In this document: positions 21,035 to 30,584 of the stretch, piece by piece
Numbering within the stretch: position 1 is the stretch's first letter
Layout: the number at the start of each line of letters is the position of its first letter
From: Bacillus yapensis
GTDB taxonomy: Bacteria; Bacillota; Bacilli; Bacillales; Cytobacillaceae
Length of the DNA stretch: 64,000 nucleotides
Assembly: GCF_005280205.1 (NCBI RefSeq)
Contig: NZ_SUND01000019.1
Location: 41,170-105,169 of the forward strand
Direction of reading: 5' to 3'
The notes under the pieces: model-generated
The model's input: the letters and a program-made list of their open reading frames with translations, nothing else
Databases searched by the model: none
Told to the model about the DNA's origin: nothing
Made by a program: the position numbers and the translations under genes

Positions 21035-21637
21035 CTACAAACTAAATTTACTTGAATTCAATATGCTTTCAAGATTTTTTAGAGCCTTAGCACGATGACT
21101 GATTTGGCTCTTTACTTCAGGCTCGAGCTCCGCCATTGCTTTTCCAAGTTCCTTCACGAAAAAGATTGGATCGTAGCCGAAGCCATGATTTCCTCTTCTC
21201 TCCCTTAAAATCATCCCTTCGCATGTACCATGTACAGTAAGGGATTCTCCATCTGGAAATGCAACAGCTAATGCACAGTAAAAACGCGCAGTTCTTTCTT
21301 CATCGGGAACCTCTTCAAGTTCTTTTAAAACCTTATCCATATTGGCCTCATCACTTTTTTCAAGACCTGCATAACGTGCTGAATAGATTCCTGGAGCTCC
21401 GTTCAAAGCATCAACAATTAACCCGGAATCATCAGAGATGACGACCTGCCCAGTTATTTTACATACAGCTTCTGCTTTCAGAAGTGCATTTTCTTCAAAT
21501 GTCTTACCTGTCTCTTCAATATCCTCGAAATCATCAAAATCTAATAATGTTTTTACTTCATAGCCTAGTGGAAGGAACATTCTTTCGAATTCTTTCACCT
21601 TGCCTCTATTTTTTGTCGCGATAATTACAGTTTTCAT
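21035..21637 (-). CDS. rdgB: XTP/dITP diphosphatase (RdgB/HAM1)
   Basis: This house-cleaning enzyme hydrolyses dITP, ITP and XTP to monophosphates so that deaminated purines are kept out of DNA and RNA. The signature blocks are [14 protein letters not shown] at the N-terminus, S-D-D-S-G-L at about 68-73, ARYAG, and the C-terminal S-H-R-A-K-A-L-K. Its 200 residues are of family length. Its ATG overlaps the rph stop by four bases. B. subtilis calls it ysnA. Confidence 0.96.
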   Translation of the reverse strand: MKTVIIATKNRGKVKEFERMFLPLGYEVKTLLDFDDFEDIEETGKTFEENALLKAEAVCKITGQVVISDDSGLIVDALNGAPGIYSARYAGLEKSDEANMDKVLKELEEVPDEERTARFYCALAVAFPDGESLTVHGTCEGMILRERRGNHGFGYDPIFFVKELGKAMAELEPEVKSQISHRAKALKNLESILNSSKFSL

Positions 21638-22389
21638 TTAGATTTTTTCTCCTCAATTTTTGCCGCTGCTTCTTCACCAATCGCCATACGTTGATGTTCA
21701 AATAGTTCAGAAATCCCTTCCTGCGCTGCTTTTAACAACTGCTGCAATTGATCATAGGAAAAAGTAGCTTCTTCTCCTGTTCCTTGCACCTCTACGAACT
21801 CACCATTACCTGTCATAACGATATTCATATCAACATTTGCTTGTGAATCTTCTATGTAATTTAAATCTAGTACAACTTCATTGTCTTCTAAAATTCCAAC
21901 ACTTGTTGCCGCAAGGAAATCCTTGACCGGATATTTGGAAAGCTTACGGTCCTTATAAACCTTATGTAATGCTTGCGTCATCGCTACAAAAGCACCTGTA
22001 ATGGAAGCAGTTCTTGTACCTCCATCTGCTTGGATGACATCACAATCTACCCATACTGTTCTTTCGCCAAGAGCCTCTAAATCAACAACTGCCCGAAGTG
22101 CTCGGCCGATTAAACGTTGAATTTCCATCGTACGCCCTGTAATTTTCCCTTTAGCTGATTCCCGAATATTTCGTTGTCCTGTGGCACGAGGAAGCATCGA
22201 ATATTCTGCAGTAACCCAGCCTTTCCCTTGTCCTCTCATAAAAGGAGGTACCTTCTCTTCAATCGTTGCTGTACAAATTACTTTCGTATTCCCTACTGTA
22301 ATGAGTACAGAGCCTTCTGGATGTATTAAATAATCCGTATCAATTTGGATTGGTCGCAATTGAAAGGATTCTCTTTCGTCATGACGCAT
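21634..22389 (-). CDS. rph: Ribonuclease PH
   Basis: RNase PH is a phosphate-dependent 3'-5' exoribonuclease that trims tRNA precursors. The 251 residues contain [19 protein letters not shown], the phosphate-binding Arg in [19 protein letters not shown] and the [20 protein letters not shown] block. It is the first gene of the rph-rdgB-ysnB unit, with a promoter about 55 bp upstream. Confidence 0.98.
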   Translation of the reverse strand: MRHDERESFQLRPIQIDTDYLIHPEGSVLITVGNTKVICTATIEEKVPPFMRGQGKGWVTAEYSMLPRATGQRNIRESAKGKITGRTMEIQRLIGRALRAVVDLEALGERTVWVDCDVIQADGGTRTASITGAFVAMTQALHKVYKDRKLSKYPVKDFLAATSVGILEDNEVVLDLNYIEDSQANVDMNIVMTGNGEFVEVQGTGEEATFSYDQLQQLLKAAQEGISELFEHQRMAIGEEAAAKIEEKKSK

Positions 22390-22439
22390 TTGTTATTTCC
22401 TCCTTCTCCATACACTAGAGTCTATTTTACAATGATTTA

Positions 22440-22468
22440 AGTATAATTTCTGCATTAACGTATTTGAA
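22440..22468 (-). promoter_or_regulatory. Promoter of rph-rdgB-ysnB
   Basis: TTCAAA, 17-bp spacer, TATACT on the minus strand. Confidence 0.55.
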
Positions 22469-22503
22469 TTAAGTTCCCTTATATTGAAAGAACTTCAATG
22501 AAA

Positions 22504-22533
22504 GAAGAGGTGGCCCCATTTAGCCAACCTCTT
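22504..22533 (-). terminator. Terminator after gerM
   Basis: AGAGGT(TG)GC / GC(C)ACCTCT hairpin followed by TCTTTC on the minus strand; the T tract is short. Confidence 0.5.
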
Positions 22534-22570
22534 ACTTTCGTCCTTTATATAGTATATCAAAAAAGATTTT

Positions 22571-23623
22571 TTAAAAACTACCTGTATTGACATTTTCAGG
22601 TCGAGTAACTGGTTCGGCTAGCTTTTCCCCGTTCTCTCTGACAAGATCTGCTTTTCCATTTACCATCACTTCAACACTTTCAATGCCCTTCTGTTCAGTT
22701 AGAGAAAGAACAAGTGAGTTCAAGACATGCTCAGAAATGATTTTTTCTTCAAAGCTACCGTAAATGGATTCATTGAAATTCAATGTCACTTTTCCATCTT
22801 CAATCTTTGGCTCATCTAATAGAGCAACATCAGGAGCAAAATCATTAATTAAAGGTGAATTATAGCTCGGACCTTTGACCAATTCTGCTACAAGGCCTTC
22901 AATATCATTTTCCTCAACGCGACGCGTGACAGGGACATAGTAGTATGCTCCCTCATCTCCAGCTACATAATAGACTGTTGCCGCTTCTGTATTTGTAATA
23001 TCCACAACATCTGAAGTATCAATATTGATTCCATTTACACGACTAATTGATGCACCAATTGGTGTACCAGCTACTGGCATTTCATTTAAATCATGACCAT
23101 TTAATTGGAGCTTCACATTCTCAATCGAATCAAATTGAGTTAATGTCCAAGTGACTGCCTGTAATATCTTCAGTTCGTCCTCTGGTTTGTAATTTTTAAA
23201 CTCATTCGAAAAATTGACAATCGCTGTCTTGTCTTTCACATTAATATTTACTTCTGTGTCAGCCGGTAAAACCGCTGCAAATCCATTTGGCAATAGTTCT
23301 GTAACTGGCCCATCTTGAACTAAATATTCAATCGCTTGTTTTGCGACTGATTCGGTTTTGGGCAGCTCCAACGTCTGAGGTACCACATAACCATTTTTAT
23401 CAAACAAATAAAGCTCTGTTCCAATCGTTTCTTCTGCTACTTCTTGATCCACACCTTCTTCAGCAACACTTCCCTCTGTAACTGTTCCGTCATCAGTATA
23501 CGTTACCGTTTTAGGCGGATCTATTTCCTCTTTCTTTTCACTTCCTAGCAATCCACAGCCAGATAACAGAACGGATGAAATAATCACTGATGTGAATATA
23601 GTAGTTCTCTTGTTAATGGACAT
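22571..23623 (-). CDS. gerM: Spore germination lipoprotein GerM
   Basis: GerM is a sporulation and germination protein with two GerMN domains. The ATG at 23623 follows GGAGGGATATGC and opens a lipoprotein signal: basic MSINKR, hydrophobic core, and lipobox L-L-S-G-C (Cys at about residue 24). The earlier in-frame start at 23689 lacks these features. Two GerMN repeats follow, each ending in the pattern L-N-F-S/N-E-F-K or L-N-F-N-E-S and a K-L-Q-L-N-G / V-M-V-N-G strand. The product has 350 residues and is expected on the outside of the membrane. Its position between racE and rph matches B. subtilis. Confidence 0.93.
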   Translation of the reverse strand: MSINKRTTIFTSVIISSVLLSGCGLLGSEKKEEIDPPKTVTYTDDGTVTEGSVAEEGVDQEVAEETIGTELYLFDKNGYVVPQTLELPKTESVAKQAIEYLVQDGPVTELLPNGFAAVLPADTEVNINVKDKTAIVNFSNEFKNYKPEDELKILQAVTWTLTQFDSIENVKLQLNGHDLNEMPVAGTPIGASISRVNGINIDTSDVVDITNTEAATVYYVAGDEGAYYYVPVTRRVEENDIEGLVAELVKGPSYNSPLINDFAPDVALLDEPKIEDGKVTLNFNESIYGSFEEKIISEHVLNSLVLSLTEQKGIESVEVMVNGKADLVRENGEKLAEPVTRPENVNTGSF

Positions 23624-23731
23624 GCATATCCCTCCAAAGACAGTTTGTACTAACATATATACGAGCCCTATTTTCAAATTAGACCGCAACTGATAAAAAA
23701 AATGGACAAATATAAAATGTTGTTAACACAA

Positions 23732-23760
23732 TCAAAAAAATAAGCCTCCTTAACGGAGAC
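23732..23760 (-). terminator. Terminator overlapping the racE stop codon
   Basis: GTCTCC-GTTAA-GGAGGC forms a stem whose loop contains the racE TAA stop codon; TTATTTTTTT follows on the minus strand. Confidence 0.65.
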
Positions 23761-24562
23761 TTTTACTTCCAATTTTGATTTTTTGTACATTGGTGATATC
23801 TTTCCCTAGCCAGCTCGAAGCGATTTTTGAAAAAATACGACTTGAACCTGTTGTGAAATATTCATGTTCTGGAATCTCACTATTGTTCGTAAGCAAACCT
23901 TTATAATTTAAGATACTACTTACTTCTCTTGCCGTTTCTTCCCCTGAACTAATCACATTAATACCTGTTCCCATCGTCGCTTTAATGATCGGTTCTAAAA
24001 GCGGGTAATGGGTACAGCCTAATATTAGGGTATCTAATCCTTTATTTTGTAGCGGAATGAGCGTTTCCGCCACAACCTTTCTTGCGACTGGACCATCATA
24101 ATCACCACTCTCTACTAATGGAACAAATTTCGGACAAGCCAAGCTGGTCACTTTTGTTTTTCCATTAATCGATTTTAAGGCAATTTCGTAAGCATTACTC
24201 TTAATTGTTCCAATGGTTCCAATCACACCAATTTGATAATTCTTCGTTACCTTTAGAGCCGTTATCGCTCCTGGATAAATCACACCAATAACCGGAATTG
24301 GTAAGGTTCTTTTAATTTCCTCCAGAGCCACAGCGGTAGCCGTGTTACAAGCAATAACGAGCATTTTAATATTTTTATCTAATAAAAAATCTGTAAGCTG
24401 CCATGTAAACTTTTTTACTTCTTCACCGGAGCGGGGGCCATATGGACATCTAGCTGTATCGCCTAAATATACAATCTGTTCATACGGTAGCTGTCTCATG
24501 ATTTCCTTTGCTACCGTTAGACCACCTACACCAGAATCAATAATCCCAATTGGTTGTTCCAA
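23750..24562 (-). CDS. racE: Glutamate racemase
   Basis: RacE converts L- to D-glutamate for peptidoglycan (and, in some Bacilli, poly-gamma-glutamate). The two catalytic cysteines are Cys72 in I-A-C-N-T-A-T-A and Cys183 in L-G-C-T-H-Y-P-L-L. The N-terminal [13 protein letters not shown] motif is typical. It has 270 residues and starts 11 bp after the MarR gene, so both are probably in one transcript, as in B. subtilis (ysmB-racE). Confidence 0.97.
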   Translation of the reverse strand: MEQPIGIIDSGVGGLTVAKEIMRQLPYEQIVYLGDTARCPYGPRSGEEVKKFTWQLTDFLLDKNIKMLVIACNTATAVALEEIKRTLPIPVIGVIYPGAITALKVTKNYQIGVIGTIGTIKSNAYEIALKSINGKTKVTSLACPKFVPLVESGDYDGPVARKVVAETLIPLQNKGLDTLILGCTHYPLLEPIIKATMGTGINVISSGEETAREVSSILNYKGLLTNNSEIPEHEYFTTGSSRIFSKIASSWLGKDITNVQKIKIGSKSLR

Positions 24563-24572
24563 AAATCTCGCC

Positions 24573-25028
24573 TCATTCTCGCATATCTTGATGTAATCGC
24601 ATTAAGTTGTCCTTTAGCGTGATAACCTCTTCATCAGAGTGATTTTTTAGCACTTCCTGAAGGTAAACTTGACGTTTTTTAATTACTTCGTCAATAATTC
24701 TTTCCCCTTCTGCTAAAAGATGAATCCTGACGACACGTCGATCCTTCGGGTCCTTTACACGCTTCACTAATTCGTTGCGTTCCATTCGGTCGACAAGGTC
24801 AGTTGTTGTGCTAAAGGCTAAATACATTTTATTCGATAATTCACCAATTGTCATGTCTCCTTCTTCAAAAAGCCACTGCAAGGCGACAAACTGAGGAGGC
24901 GTAATTGTATAATTACTAAGGATTTCTCTTCCCTTTTGTTTCACAATTCCTGATATGTATCGCAAATCCTTTTCTATGTCTGCAACAATCGATAAATCTT
25001 TAGGCTCTTTCGTTTTCTCTTGCTCCAT
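24573..25028 (-). CDS. ysmB: MarR-family transcriptional regulator (YsmB-like)
   Basis: The 151-residue protein has the MarR winged-helix architecture: helix-rich ends and a DNA-binding core [18 protein letters not shown], then the wing [12 protein letters not shown]. It lies immediately upstream of racE in transcription order and is probably co-expressed. Ligand and targets are unknown. Confidence 0.9.
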   Translation of the reverse strand: MEQEKTKEPKDLSIVADIEKDLRYISGIVKQKGREILSNYTITPPQFVALQWLFEEGDMTIGELSNKMYLAFSTTTDLVDRMERNELVKRVKDPKDRRVVRIHLLAEGERIIDEVIKKRQVYLQEVLKNHSDEEVITLKDNLMRLHQDMRE

Positions 25029-25151
25029 CCCACTACCACTCCCCTATTCCGAATCCGTACCAAGCATATAATTTTCTTTTATTTTCTACCTTTTTTCTTG
25101 AAATTTCAAGAAGAAATAGAAGTAGGTCGTCGGATACTGTCGAAAATGTGT

Positions 25152-25182
25152 AAACCGGCACCCAAATTGGATAGCCGGTTTT
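25152..25182 (-). terminator. Terminator after gerE
   Basis: AAACCGGC / GCCGGTTT stem just beyond the gerE stop; the trailing T tract is short. Confidence 0.6.
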
Positions 25183-25185
25183 CAT

Positions 25186-25410
25186 TTAAAGTTCTAGCTC
25201 TCCCATTCGAAGGAGCTCTACAACGGCTTGTGAACGCCCCTTAACGCCGAGTTTCTGCATGGCATTCGAAATATGATTCCGAACCGTTTTTTCGCTGATA
25301 AACAGTTCACTAGCGATTTCTTTCGTAGTTTTATCTTGTACTAATAACTCAAATACTTCTCTTTCACGTTTGGTGAGTAATGGCTTGTGAGTATATTCAT
25401 TCTCCTTCAA
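25186..25410 (-). CDS. gerE: Spore coat gene regulator GerE
   Basis: GerE is the LuxR/FixJ-type DNA-binding protein that works with sigma-K late in the mother cell. It consists only of the HTH domain (74 residues, the B. subtilis length): [15 protein letters not shown], then the recognition region [20 protein letters not shown]. Translation starts at a TTG at 25410 behind AAGGAGGG. A sigma-K-type promoter is 65-95 bp upstream. Confidence 0.97.
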   Translation of the reverse strand: MKENEYTHKPLLTKREREVFELLVQDKTTKEIASELFISEKTVRNHISNAMQKLGVKGRSQAVVELLRMGELEL

Positions 25411-25474
25411 GTATTGTAACCCTCCTTGCCTTCGCCAGCTATGAACAGCGGGGTGGGTATATATTTAGTCACGA

Positions 25475-25502
25475 TATCATATGTGAATTAATCAACGGGA
25501 GT
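25475..25502 (-). promoter_or_regulatory. Sigma-K promoter of gerE
   Basis: On the minus strand AC, 17-bp spacer, CATATGATA matches the sigma-K consensus (AC, 16-17 bp, CATANNNTA) at all defined positions. gerE belongs to the sigma-K regulon in B. subtilis. Confidence 0.7.
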
Positions 25503-25561
25503 GACTACAATCCTTTAAAGGAGTTCGTGTTTTATAAAAAAATGTGCGAATGCGGAGTTTA

Positions 25562-26023
25562 TTAGATAGCTCCCTCTTTCAGTTCAAATTCTTCCTTCAT
25601 ACTTTCTGTCCATGGAAGACTCTTACCTGTCTTTCTAGAAATCTGAACAATCGTACCACGGCCCACAAAACAAATATCTCCGTTTTCATTTTTTCCCATA
25701 TAGTGAATATCGACTGAGGAAGTTCCAACACTATTCGCCTTCACATATATCCTTAATCTTTCGTCGAAAAATACTTGTTTAAGAAAATCACATTGCAGGT
25801 CTGCCACAACAATTATAGCCTCGCTTTTTTCATTCAACCAATCAGCCATGAATCCTTTGCTCTTAAAAAATTCAATCCGCGCTTCTTCATAATATGTAAA
25901 AGGGACCGTATTGTTTAAATGTCCAAACATATCCGTCTCGGAAAATCTTACTTTTACTGGATAATAAAAATCAAAATCCTTCTGCCACGCGACTAAATCG
26001 TCTATATAGCTAATTCTGCTCAT
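25562..26023 (-). CDS. ysmA: Acyl-CoA thioesterase, 4HBT hot-dog fold (YsmA)
   Basis: The 153-residue protein has the 4-hydroxybenzoyl-CoA thioesterase motif: RFSETDMFGHLNNTVPFTYY with the catalytic Asp and a following E-E-A-R-I-E-F-F helix. Such hot-dog proteins hydrolyse acyl-CoA esters. A perfect FadR box lies 22 bp upstream of the start, which ties the gene to fatty-acid degradation. Confidence 0.88.
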   Translation of the reverse strand: MSRISYIDDLVAWQKDFDFYYPVKVRFSETDMFGHLNNTVPFTYYEEARIEFFKSKGFMADWLNEKSEAIIVVADLQCDFLKQVFFDERLRIYVKANSVGTSSVDIHYMGKNENGDICFVGRGTIVQISRKTGKSLPWTESMKEEFELKEGAI

Positions 26024-26044
26024 CTAAATCCCTCCTAGTTTGTA

Positions 26045-26062
26045 TGAATGACTATTCATTCA
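26045..26062. promoter_or_regulatory. FadR operator upstream of ysmA
   Basis: TGAATGACTATTCATTCA matches the B. subtilis FadR (YsiA) consensus TGAATGAMTANTCATTCA at every position. The repressor gene itself is in this window (37481-38065), with its own box at 38163-38180. Confidence 0.8.
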
Positions 26063-26227
26063 TTATAAATCATTTTCGGATAATTGGGAATACTTTAGAA
26101 TGGTTGGGTGCAATGAGGAGAATTACATTGTGCAGGGTTGCTTTCTGAAAGAGGTAATTTTAGCGCTGATAATCGTGTACTACAGGATATTTTGAAAATT
26201 ACGCCCTTCTGTATAGCAAATAAGTTT

Positions 26228-26528
26228 TGTACGACACATCTCTATCAAAAGGTTCTATTCTGTCAGACAAATTCCGATTGTACGCCACATTCCCCTCAAA
26301 AGGCTCTATTCTGTCAGACAAATCCTATTTGTACGCCACATTTCTCTCAAAAGGCTCTATTCTGTCAGACAAATCCTATTTGTACGCCACATTTCTCTCA
26401 AAAGGCCCTGTTCTGTCAGACAAATCCTATTTGTACGCCACATTTCTCTAAAATAGCTCTATTCTGTCAGACAAATTCCGATTGTACGCCACATTCCTCT
26501 ATAACATCTCTATTCTGTCCGACAAATG
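26228..26528. repeat. 51-bp tandem repeat array (six units plus a partial unit)
   Basis: Units start with TGTACG at 26228, 26279, 26330, 26381, 26432 and 26483 with an exact 51-bp period; the last unit is cut at about 26528. Each carries GTACGCCACAT, then TCTATTCTGTCAGACAAAT. Adjacent units form ACAAAT-CCT-ATTTGT mini-hairpins. Because 51 is divisible by three, frames stay open across the array, which makes false long reading frames. The words GTACGCCA and CTGTC(A/C)GACAAAT are shared with 6561-6660. Confidence 0.9.
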
Positions 26529-26529
26529 C

Positions 26530-26577
26530 AAAAAAGCTGCCCCGAAAGGCCTTGAAACAGCCAATCGGGACAGCTTT
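26530..26577 (-). terminator. Terminator after sdhB
   Basis: AAAGCTGTCCCGA / CGGGGCAGCTTTTT on the minus strand with a T tract. The stem resembles the clpX terminator at 6677-6726, and both sit next to the same repeat family. Confidence 0.85.
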
Positions 26578-26588
26578 CCATATTATAC

Positions 26589-27350
26589 TTACACTTGATC
26601 GCTTCCGAAGAAGTTCTTGAATGATTGAATTGCAGTGTCTCTATTTAATGCTGCGATTGATGTTGTCAATGGTATACCTTTTGGACAAGATTGAACGCAG
26701 TTTTGTGAGTTTCCACAGTTAGCAAGTCCACCGTCTCCCATAATAGCATCTAAGCGTTCAGCTTTATGCATCTCTCCAGTAGGATGAGAGTTAAATAGGC
26801 GAACCTGAGAAAGCGGTGCAGGACCGATAAAGTTGGAATTGCTATTTACGTTTGGACAAGCTTCTAGACAAACACCGCAAGTCATACATTTTGATAGCTC
26901 ATAAGCCCATTGGCGTTTTTTCTCAGGCATACGAGGTCCAGGACCTAGATCGTATGTACCATCGATCGGAATCCATGCCTTTACCTTTTTCAAGGAATCG
27001 AACATACGGCTTCTATCCACTTGTAAGTCCCTAATGACAGGGAATGTACGCATTGGCTCTAAGCGAATTGGTTGCTCAAGTTGGTCAACAATCGCCGAAC
27101 AAGATTGACGCGGTTTTCCGTTGATAACCATGGAACAAGCTCCACATACTTCTTCCAGACAGTTCATATCCCAAGTAATTGGAGAACTTTCTTGTCCTTT
27201 TGCATTAACTGGATTACGACGAATCTCCATCAATGCAGAAATTACGTTCATATTCGGACGATAAGGTACTTCAAATTCTTCCTGATATGGTTCAGCTTCA
27301 GGTGAATCTTGTCTTGAAATAATAAATCGAACAGTTCTAGTTTCAGACAT
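26589..27350 (-). CDS. sdhB: Succinate dehydrogenase iron-sulfur subunit
   Basis: SdhB passes electrons from the flavoprotein to menaquinone in complex II. The [2Fe-2S] ligands are in C-L-E-E-V-C-G-A-C and a later R-Q-S-C; the [4Fe-4S] and [3Fe-4S] ligands are in C-M-T-C-G-V-C-L-E-A-C-P and C-V-Q-S-C-P-K-G. The 253 residues are normal for the Bacillus enzyme. It is the last gene of sdhCAB, three bases after sdhA. Confidence 0.98.
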   Translation of the reverse strand: MSETRTVRFIISRQDSPEAEPYQEEFEVPYRPNMNVISALMEIRRNPVNAKGQESSPITWDMNCLEEVCGACSMVINGKPRQSCSAIVDQLEQPIRLEPMRTFPVIRDLQVDRSRMFDSLKKVKAWIPIDGTYDLGPGPRMPEKKRQWAYELSKCMTCGVCLEACPNVNSNSNFIGPAPLSQVRLFNSHPTGEMHKAERLDAIMGDGGLANCGNSQNCVQSCPKGIPLTTSIAALNRDTAIQSFKNFFGSDQV

Positions 27351-27353
27351 AGT

Positions 27354-29114
27354 TTAGTTCTCCTCCTTTTTCTTAGAATAATCACGCTTACGCGGTGCGA
27401 TTAAGGAAGTGTCTACATCTTCGTAGTGGAATGCAGGTGCTTGTTTCTCATCTACAAATTTTGCCATTGTTGTCTTTAGGAATTCCTCATCATTTCTCTC
27501 AGGGAAGTCTGGCTTATAATGAGCTCCACGGCTTTCATTACGATTGTAAGCACCGATTGTAATAACACGAGCCAACTGAAGCATGTTTTGTAGCTGACGA
27601 GTGAACGCAGCCCCTTGGTTGCTCCATTTTGCTGTGTCATTAATATTAATATTTTCATAACGCTCAAGTAGCTCTTGTAATTTCTCGTCTGTTTTCAATA
27701 ATTTATCATTGTAACGAACAACAGTAACATTATCTGTCATCCATTCGCCTAGCTCTTTATGAAGAACATAAGCATTTTCAGTTCCATCCATGGACATGAT
27801 GTTGTTCCATTTCTCTTGTTCTTGTTGAACATGCTGATCAAATAGAGAAGAAGAAAGAGAATCAACACTCTTTTCAAGACCATTAATATATTTCACAGCA
27901 TTTGGACCAGCAACCATACCACCATAAATGGCAGATAGTAATGAGTTTGCTCCAAGACGGTTTGCACCGTGCTGCGAATAATCACATTCACCTGCTGCAA
28001 ATAAGCCAGGAATATTCGTCATTTGATCGTAATCAACCCATAGACCACCCATTGAATAGTGAACAGCCGGGAAGATTTTCATTGGTAATTTACGAGGGTC
28101 TTCACCAGTAAACTTCTCATAAATTTCAATAATTCCACCAAGCTTAATATCAAGCTCTTTAGGATCTTTATGAGAAAGATCCAGGTACACCATGTTTTCT
28201 CCATTAATTCCTAATTTTTGATTTACACACACATCAAAAATTTCACGAGTAGCAATATCACGAGGAACTAAGTTTCCGTACGCAGGATATTTTTCCTCTA
28301 AGAAATACCAAGGCTTACCATCTTTATAAGTCCAAACACGTCCACCTTCTCCACGAGCAGATTCACTCATTAGACGAAGTTTGTCATCCCCAGGAATCGC
28401 TGTAGGGTGAATTTGAATAAACTCACCATTTGCATAATAAGCGCCTTGCTGATACACGATAGATGCAGCAGAACCAGTGTTAATAACAGAGTTAGTAGAT
28501 TTACCAAAGATAATTCCAGGGCCACCAGATGCTAGAATAACCGCATCAGCAGGGAATGATTTAATTTCCATTGATGTTAGGTTTTGCGCCATGATTCCAC
28601 GGCAAATTCCTTCATCATCAACAATTACTCCCAAGAACTCCCAGCCTTCAAATTTGGATACTAGTCCAGCAACCTCATGACGACGAACCTGCTCATCTAA
28701 TGCATAAAGAAGCTGTTGTCCTGTTGTCGCTCCTGCGAATGCAGTACGGTGATGCTGTGTACCTCCAAAACGTCTGAAATCTAGCAATCCTTCTGGAGTA
28801 CGGTTGAACATTACACCCATACGGTCAAATAAATGGATAATTCCAGGCGCAGCTTCACACATCGCTTTAACAGGCGCTTGGTTTGCTAAAAAGTCTCCAC
28901 CATAAATGGTATCGTCAAAATGAATATAAGGTGAGTCTCCTTCACCTTTTGTATTTACCGCTCCATTAATACCACCTTGGGCACAAACAGAGTGAGAACG
29001 TTTCACTGGTACTAATGAAAATAATTCTACTGATGTTCCTGTCTCAGCAGCTTTGATCGTTGCCATTAAGCCAGCCAATCCACCACCGACTACAATAACT
29101 TTTCCTTTAGCCAC
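27354..29114 (-). CDS. sdhA: Succinate dehydrogenase flavoprotein subunit
   Basis: SdhA oxidises succinate to fumarate with covalently bound FAD. The dinucleotide motif V-V-G-G-G-L-A-G-L is at the N-terminus, the FAD-linking His is in the R-S-H-S-V-C-A-Q-G-G segment, and the active-site Arg/His blocks follow (for example H-P-T-A-I-P-G-D-D-K-L). I place the start at the GTG at 29114 (MAKGKVIVVGGG) because AGGAG lies eight bases before it; a GTG nine bases earlier is possible but has a poorly spaced site. Length 586 residues. Confidence 0.97.
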   Translation of the reverse strand: MAKGKVIVVGGGLAGLMATIKAAETGTSVELFSLVPVKRSHSVCAQGGINGAVNTKGEGDSPYIHFDDTIYGGDFLANQAPVKAMCEAAPGIIHLFDRMGVMFNRTPEGLLDFRRFGGTQHHRTAFAGATTGQQLLYALDEQVRRHEVAGLVSKFEGWEFLGVIVDDEGICRGIMAQNLTSMEIKSFPADAVILASGGPGIIFGKSTNSVINTGSAASIVYQQGAYYANGEFIQIHPTAIPGDDKLRLMSESARGEGGRVWTYKDGKPWYFLEEKYPAYGNLVPRDIATREIFDVCVNQKLGINGENMVYLDLSHKDPKELDIKLGGIIEIYEKFTGEDPRKLPMKIFPAVHYSMGGLWVDYDQMTNIPGLFAAGECDYSQHGANRLGANSLLSAIYGGMVAGPNAVKYINGLEKSVDSLSSSLFDQHVQQEQEKWNNIMSMDGTENAYVLHKELGEWMTDNVTVVRYNDKLLKTDEKLQELLERYENININDTAKWSNQGAAFTRQLQNMLQLARVITIGAYNRNESRGAHYKPDFPERNDEEFLKTTMAKFVDEKQAPAFHYEDVDTSLIAPRKRDYSKKKEEN

Positions 29115-29149
29115 GCGTATCACTCCTAACTTATATCTCTAGCAATCTA

Positions 29150-29758
29150 TTAAACGAACGCGAATATTGCACGAATCCCTACAATTGATAGGGCAATAAA
29201 AATTACCAACGTTACATATGTGGAAATTAATTGTGATCTTGGAGAAACAGTAATTCCCCAGCTCACAGCAAAGGACCATAGTCCATTCGCAAAATGGAAA
29301 ATCGCAGATACGACTCCAATTACGTAGAATGCAACCATGAATGGATTTGATAGAATACTTTCCATCATATCGAAGTTAACATCAGCTCCGAAAGCGGCCG
29401 CAATTCTCGTTTCCCATACATGCCACGCAAGAAAGATGAGTGTAATTACGCCAGTTACGCGTTGGAGTAAGAACATCCAGTTGCGGAAAAAACTATATCG
29501 GCTCACATTATTTTTTGCTGTGAAGGCAATATAAATTCCATAAATTGCATGAAACAACAATGGTAAGAAAATAACAAAAATTTCTAAGAAAGTTCTAAAA
29601 GGTAAAGATTCCATAAAATGTGCAGCTTTGTTAAAGGATTCCTCTCCTCCAGTAGCAAAATGATTGACCACTAGATGTTGTACAAGGAAAAGCCCAACTG
29701 GAATAACACCAAGCAGTGAATGCAACCTGCGATTAAAAAACTCTCGATTACTCGCCAT
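29150..29758 (-). CDS. sdhC: Succinate dehydrogenase cytochrome b558 subunit
   Basis: SdhC anchors complex II in the membrane and carries two haem b. The 202 residues form five transmembrane helices; candidate haem-ligand histidines are in L-L-G-V-I-P-V-G-L-F-L-V-Q-H, L-L-F-H-A-I-Y, L-A-W-H-V-W and I-F-H-F-A-N-G. It is the first gene of sdhCAB, the single-anchor arrangement of Bacilli. Confidence 0.96.
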   Translation of the reverse strand: MASNREFFNRRLHSLLGVIPVGLFLVQHLVVNHFATGGEESFNKAAHFMESLPFRTFLEIFVIFLPLLFHAIYGIYIAFTAKNNVSRYSFFRNWMFLLQRVTGVITLIFLAWHVWETRIAAAFGADVNFDMMESILSNPFMVAFYVIGVVSAIFHFANGLWSFAVSWGITVSPRSQLISTYVTLVIFIALSIVGIRAIFAFV

Positions 29759-29889
29759 GAATTTACCCCCTTTTTGAATTTAAGCCACGAAGCTTTTCGT
29801 TTCTTCCCTATTCCCCTTTGATAGGAAATTCAATCATACTCACTATGTAAAAAATAGTTCGACATTTTTTACAATTGTGTGACATGTTC

Positions 29890-29918
29890 ATTTTACTCCC
29901 TACTATGGAGAGCGTCAA
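29890..29918 (-). promoter_or_regulatory. Promoter of sdhCAB
   Basis: TTGACG, 17-bp spacer, TAAAAT on the minus strand. The spacer contains the small inverted repeat CTCC-ATAGTAG-GGAG, a possible operator. The leader to sdhC is about 125 nt. Confidence 0.7.
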
Positions 29919-30117
29919 GAAAACGGATACACAAAATTTCCTATATAAACAAAATCTTTTGATATTATAAACAATGAAAATTACTTTGTTTGTCCCCTTT
30001 TTTTCTATATATTAAAATAGCAATTATTACTAATTGTATAACTATTCTTTTTTTATTTTTTACGCGTAAAATCGAATAAATTGTATATAATAGAATCATA
30101 GAAAGAGGGGAAGAACG

Positions 30118-30570
30118 TTGACCGAAATAAATACTTCTGAAATCGTCATTCAAACAGAGTCTGACTCTGTTCCAGTGTTTGGATATGAACTAATACGCGA
30201 AATACTTTTGCCAAATATTCTAGGTAAAGAAACCTCAGCCATTCTTTATTGGGCTGGAAAAGACCTAGCACGAAAATTCCCACTACAATCAATGAACGAG
30301 ATTATTGATTTTTTCCAAAAAGCAGGTTGGGGCCATTTGACAATTTTGAACGAAGCAAAAAATGAACTAGAAGTTGAACTGACAAGCATCCTAACTTCGG
30401 AAGGATCGAAGAAAAAAGATACATCAACTTTCCAGCTCGAAGCAGGATTCCTTGCCCAACAAATCGAATTCCAGAAAGACGTTATCGCAGAGTGCTATGA
30501 GCATCCGAAAAAACGCGCGAAAAAAATCATCTTCACGATCAAGTGGGATCGTAAGGACCCGGTTGATTAA
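30118..30570 (+). CDS. yslB: DUF2507 protein YslB
   Basis: The 150-residue YslB-family protein starts at a TTG behind GAAAGAGGGG. It contains the block V-F-G-Y-E-L-I-R-E near residue 20 and the stretch A-I-L-Y-W-A-G-K-D-L-A-R-K. It has no membrane segment. The fold resembles small ligand-binding 4-vinyl-reductase-like proteins; the function is unknown. It lies between sdhC and lysC as in B. subtilis. Confidence 0.85.
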   Translation: MTEINTSEIVIQTESDSVPVFGYELIREILLPNILGKETSAILYWAGKDLARKFPLQSMNEIIDFFQKAGWGHLTILNEAKNELEVELTSILTSEGSKKKDTSTFQLEAGFLAQQIEFQKDVIAECYEHPKKRAKKIIFTIKWDRKDPVD

Positions 30571-30584
30571 TACTATATGTACAA

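Noticed and set aside
26228..26528. CRISPR array
   Set aside because: The segments between conserved words are nearly identical from unit to unit, so there are no distinct spacers, and no cas gene is near.
26138..26620. Open frame of 160 codons with 17-residue repeats across the 51-bp array
   Set aside because: The array period is divisible by three, so any frame without a stop stays open. There is no ribosome binding site, the frame runs through the sdhB terminator into sdhB on the opposite strand, and the repeats are nucleotide repeats.
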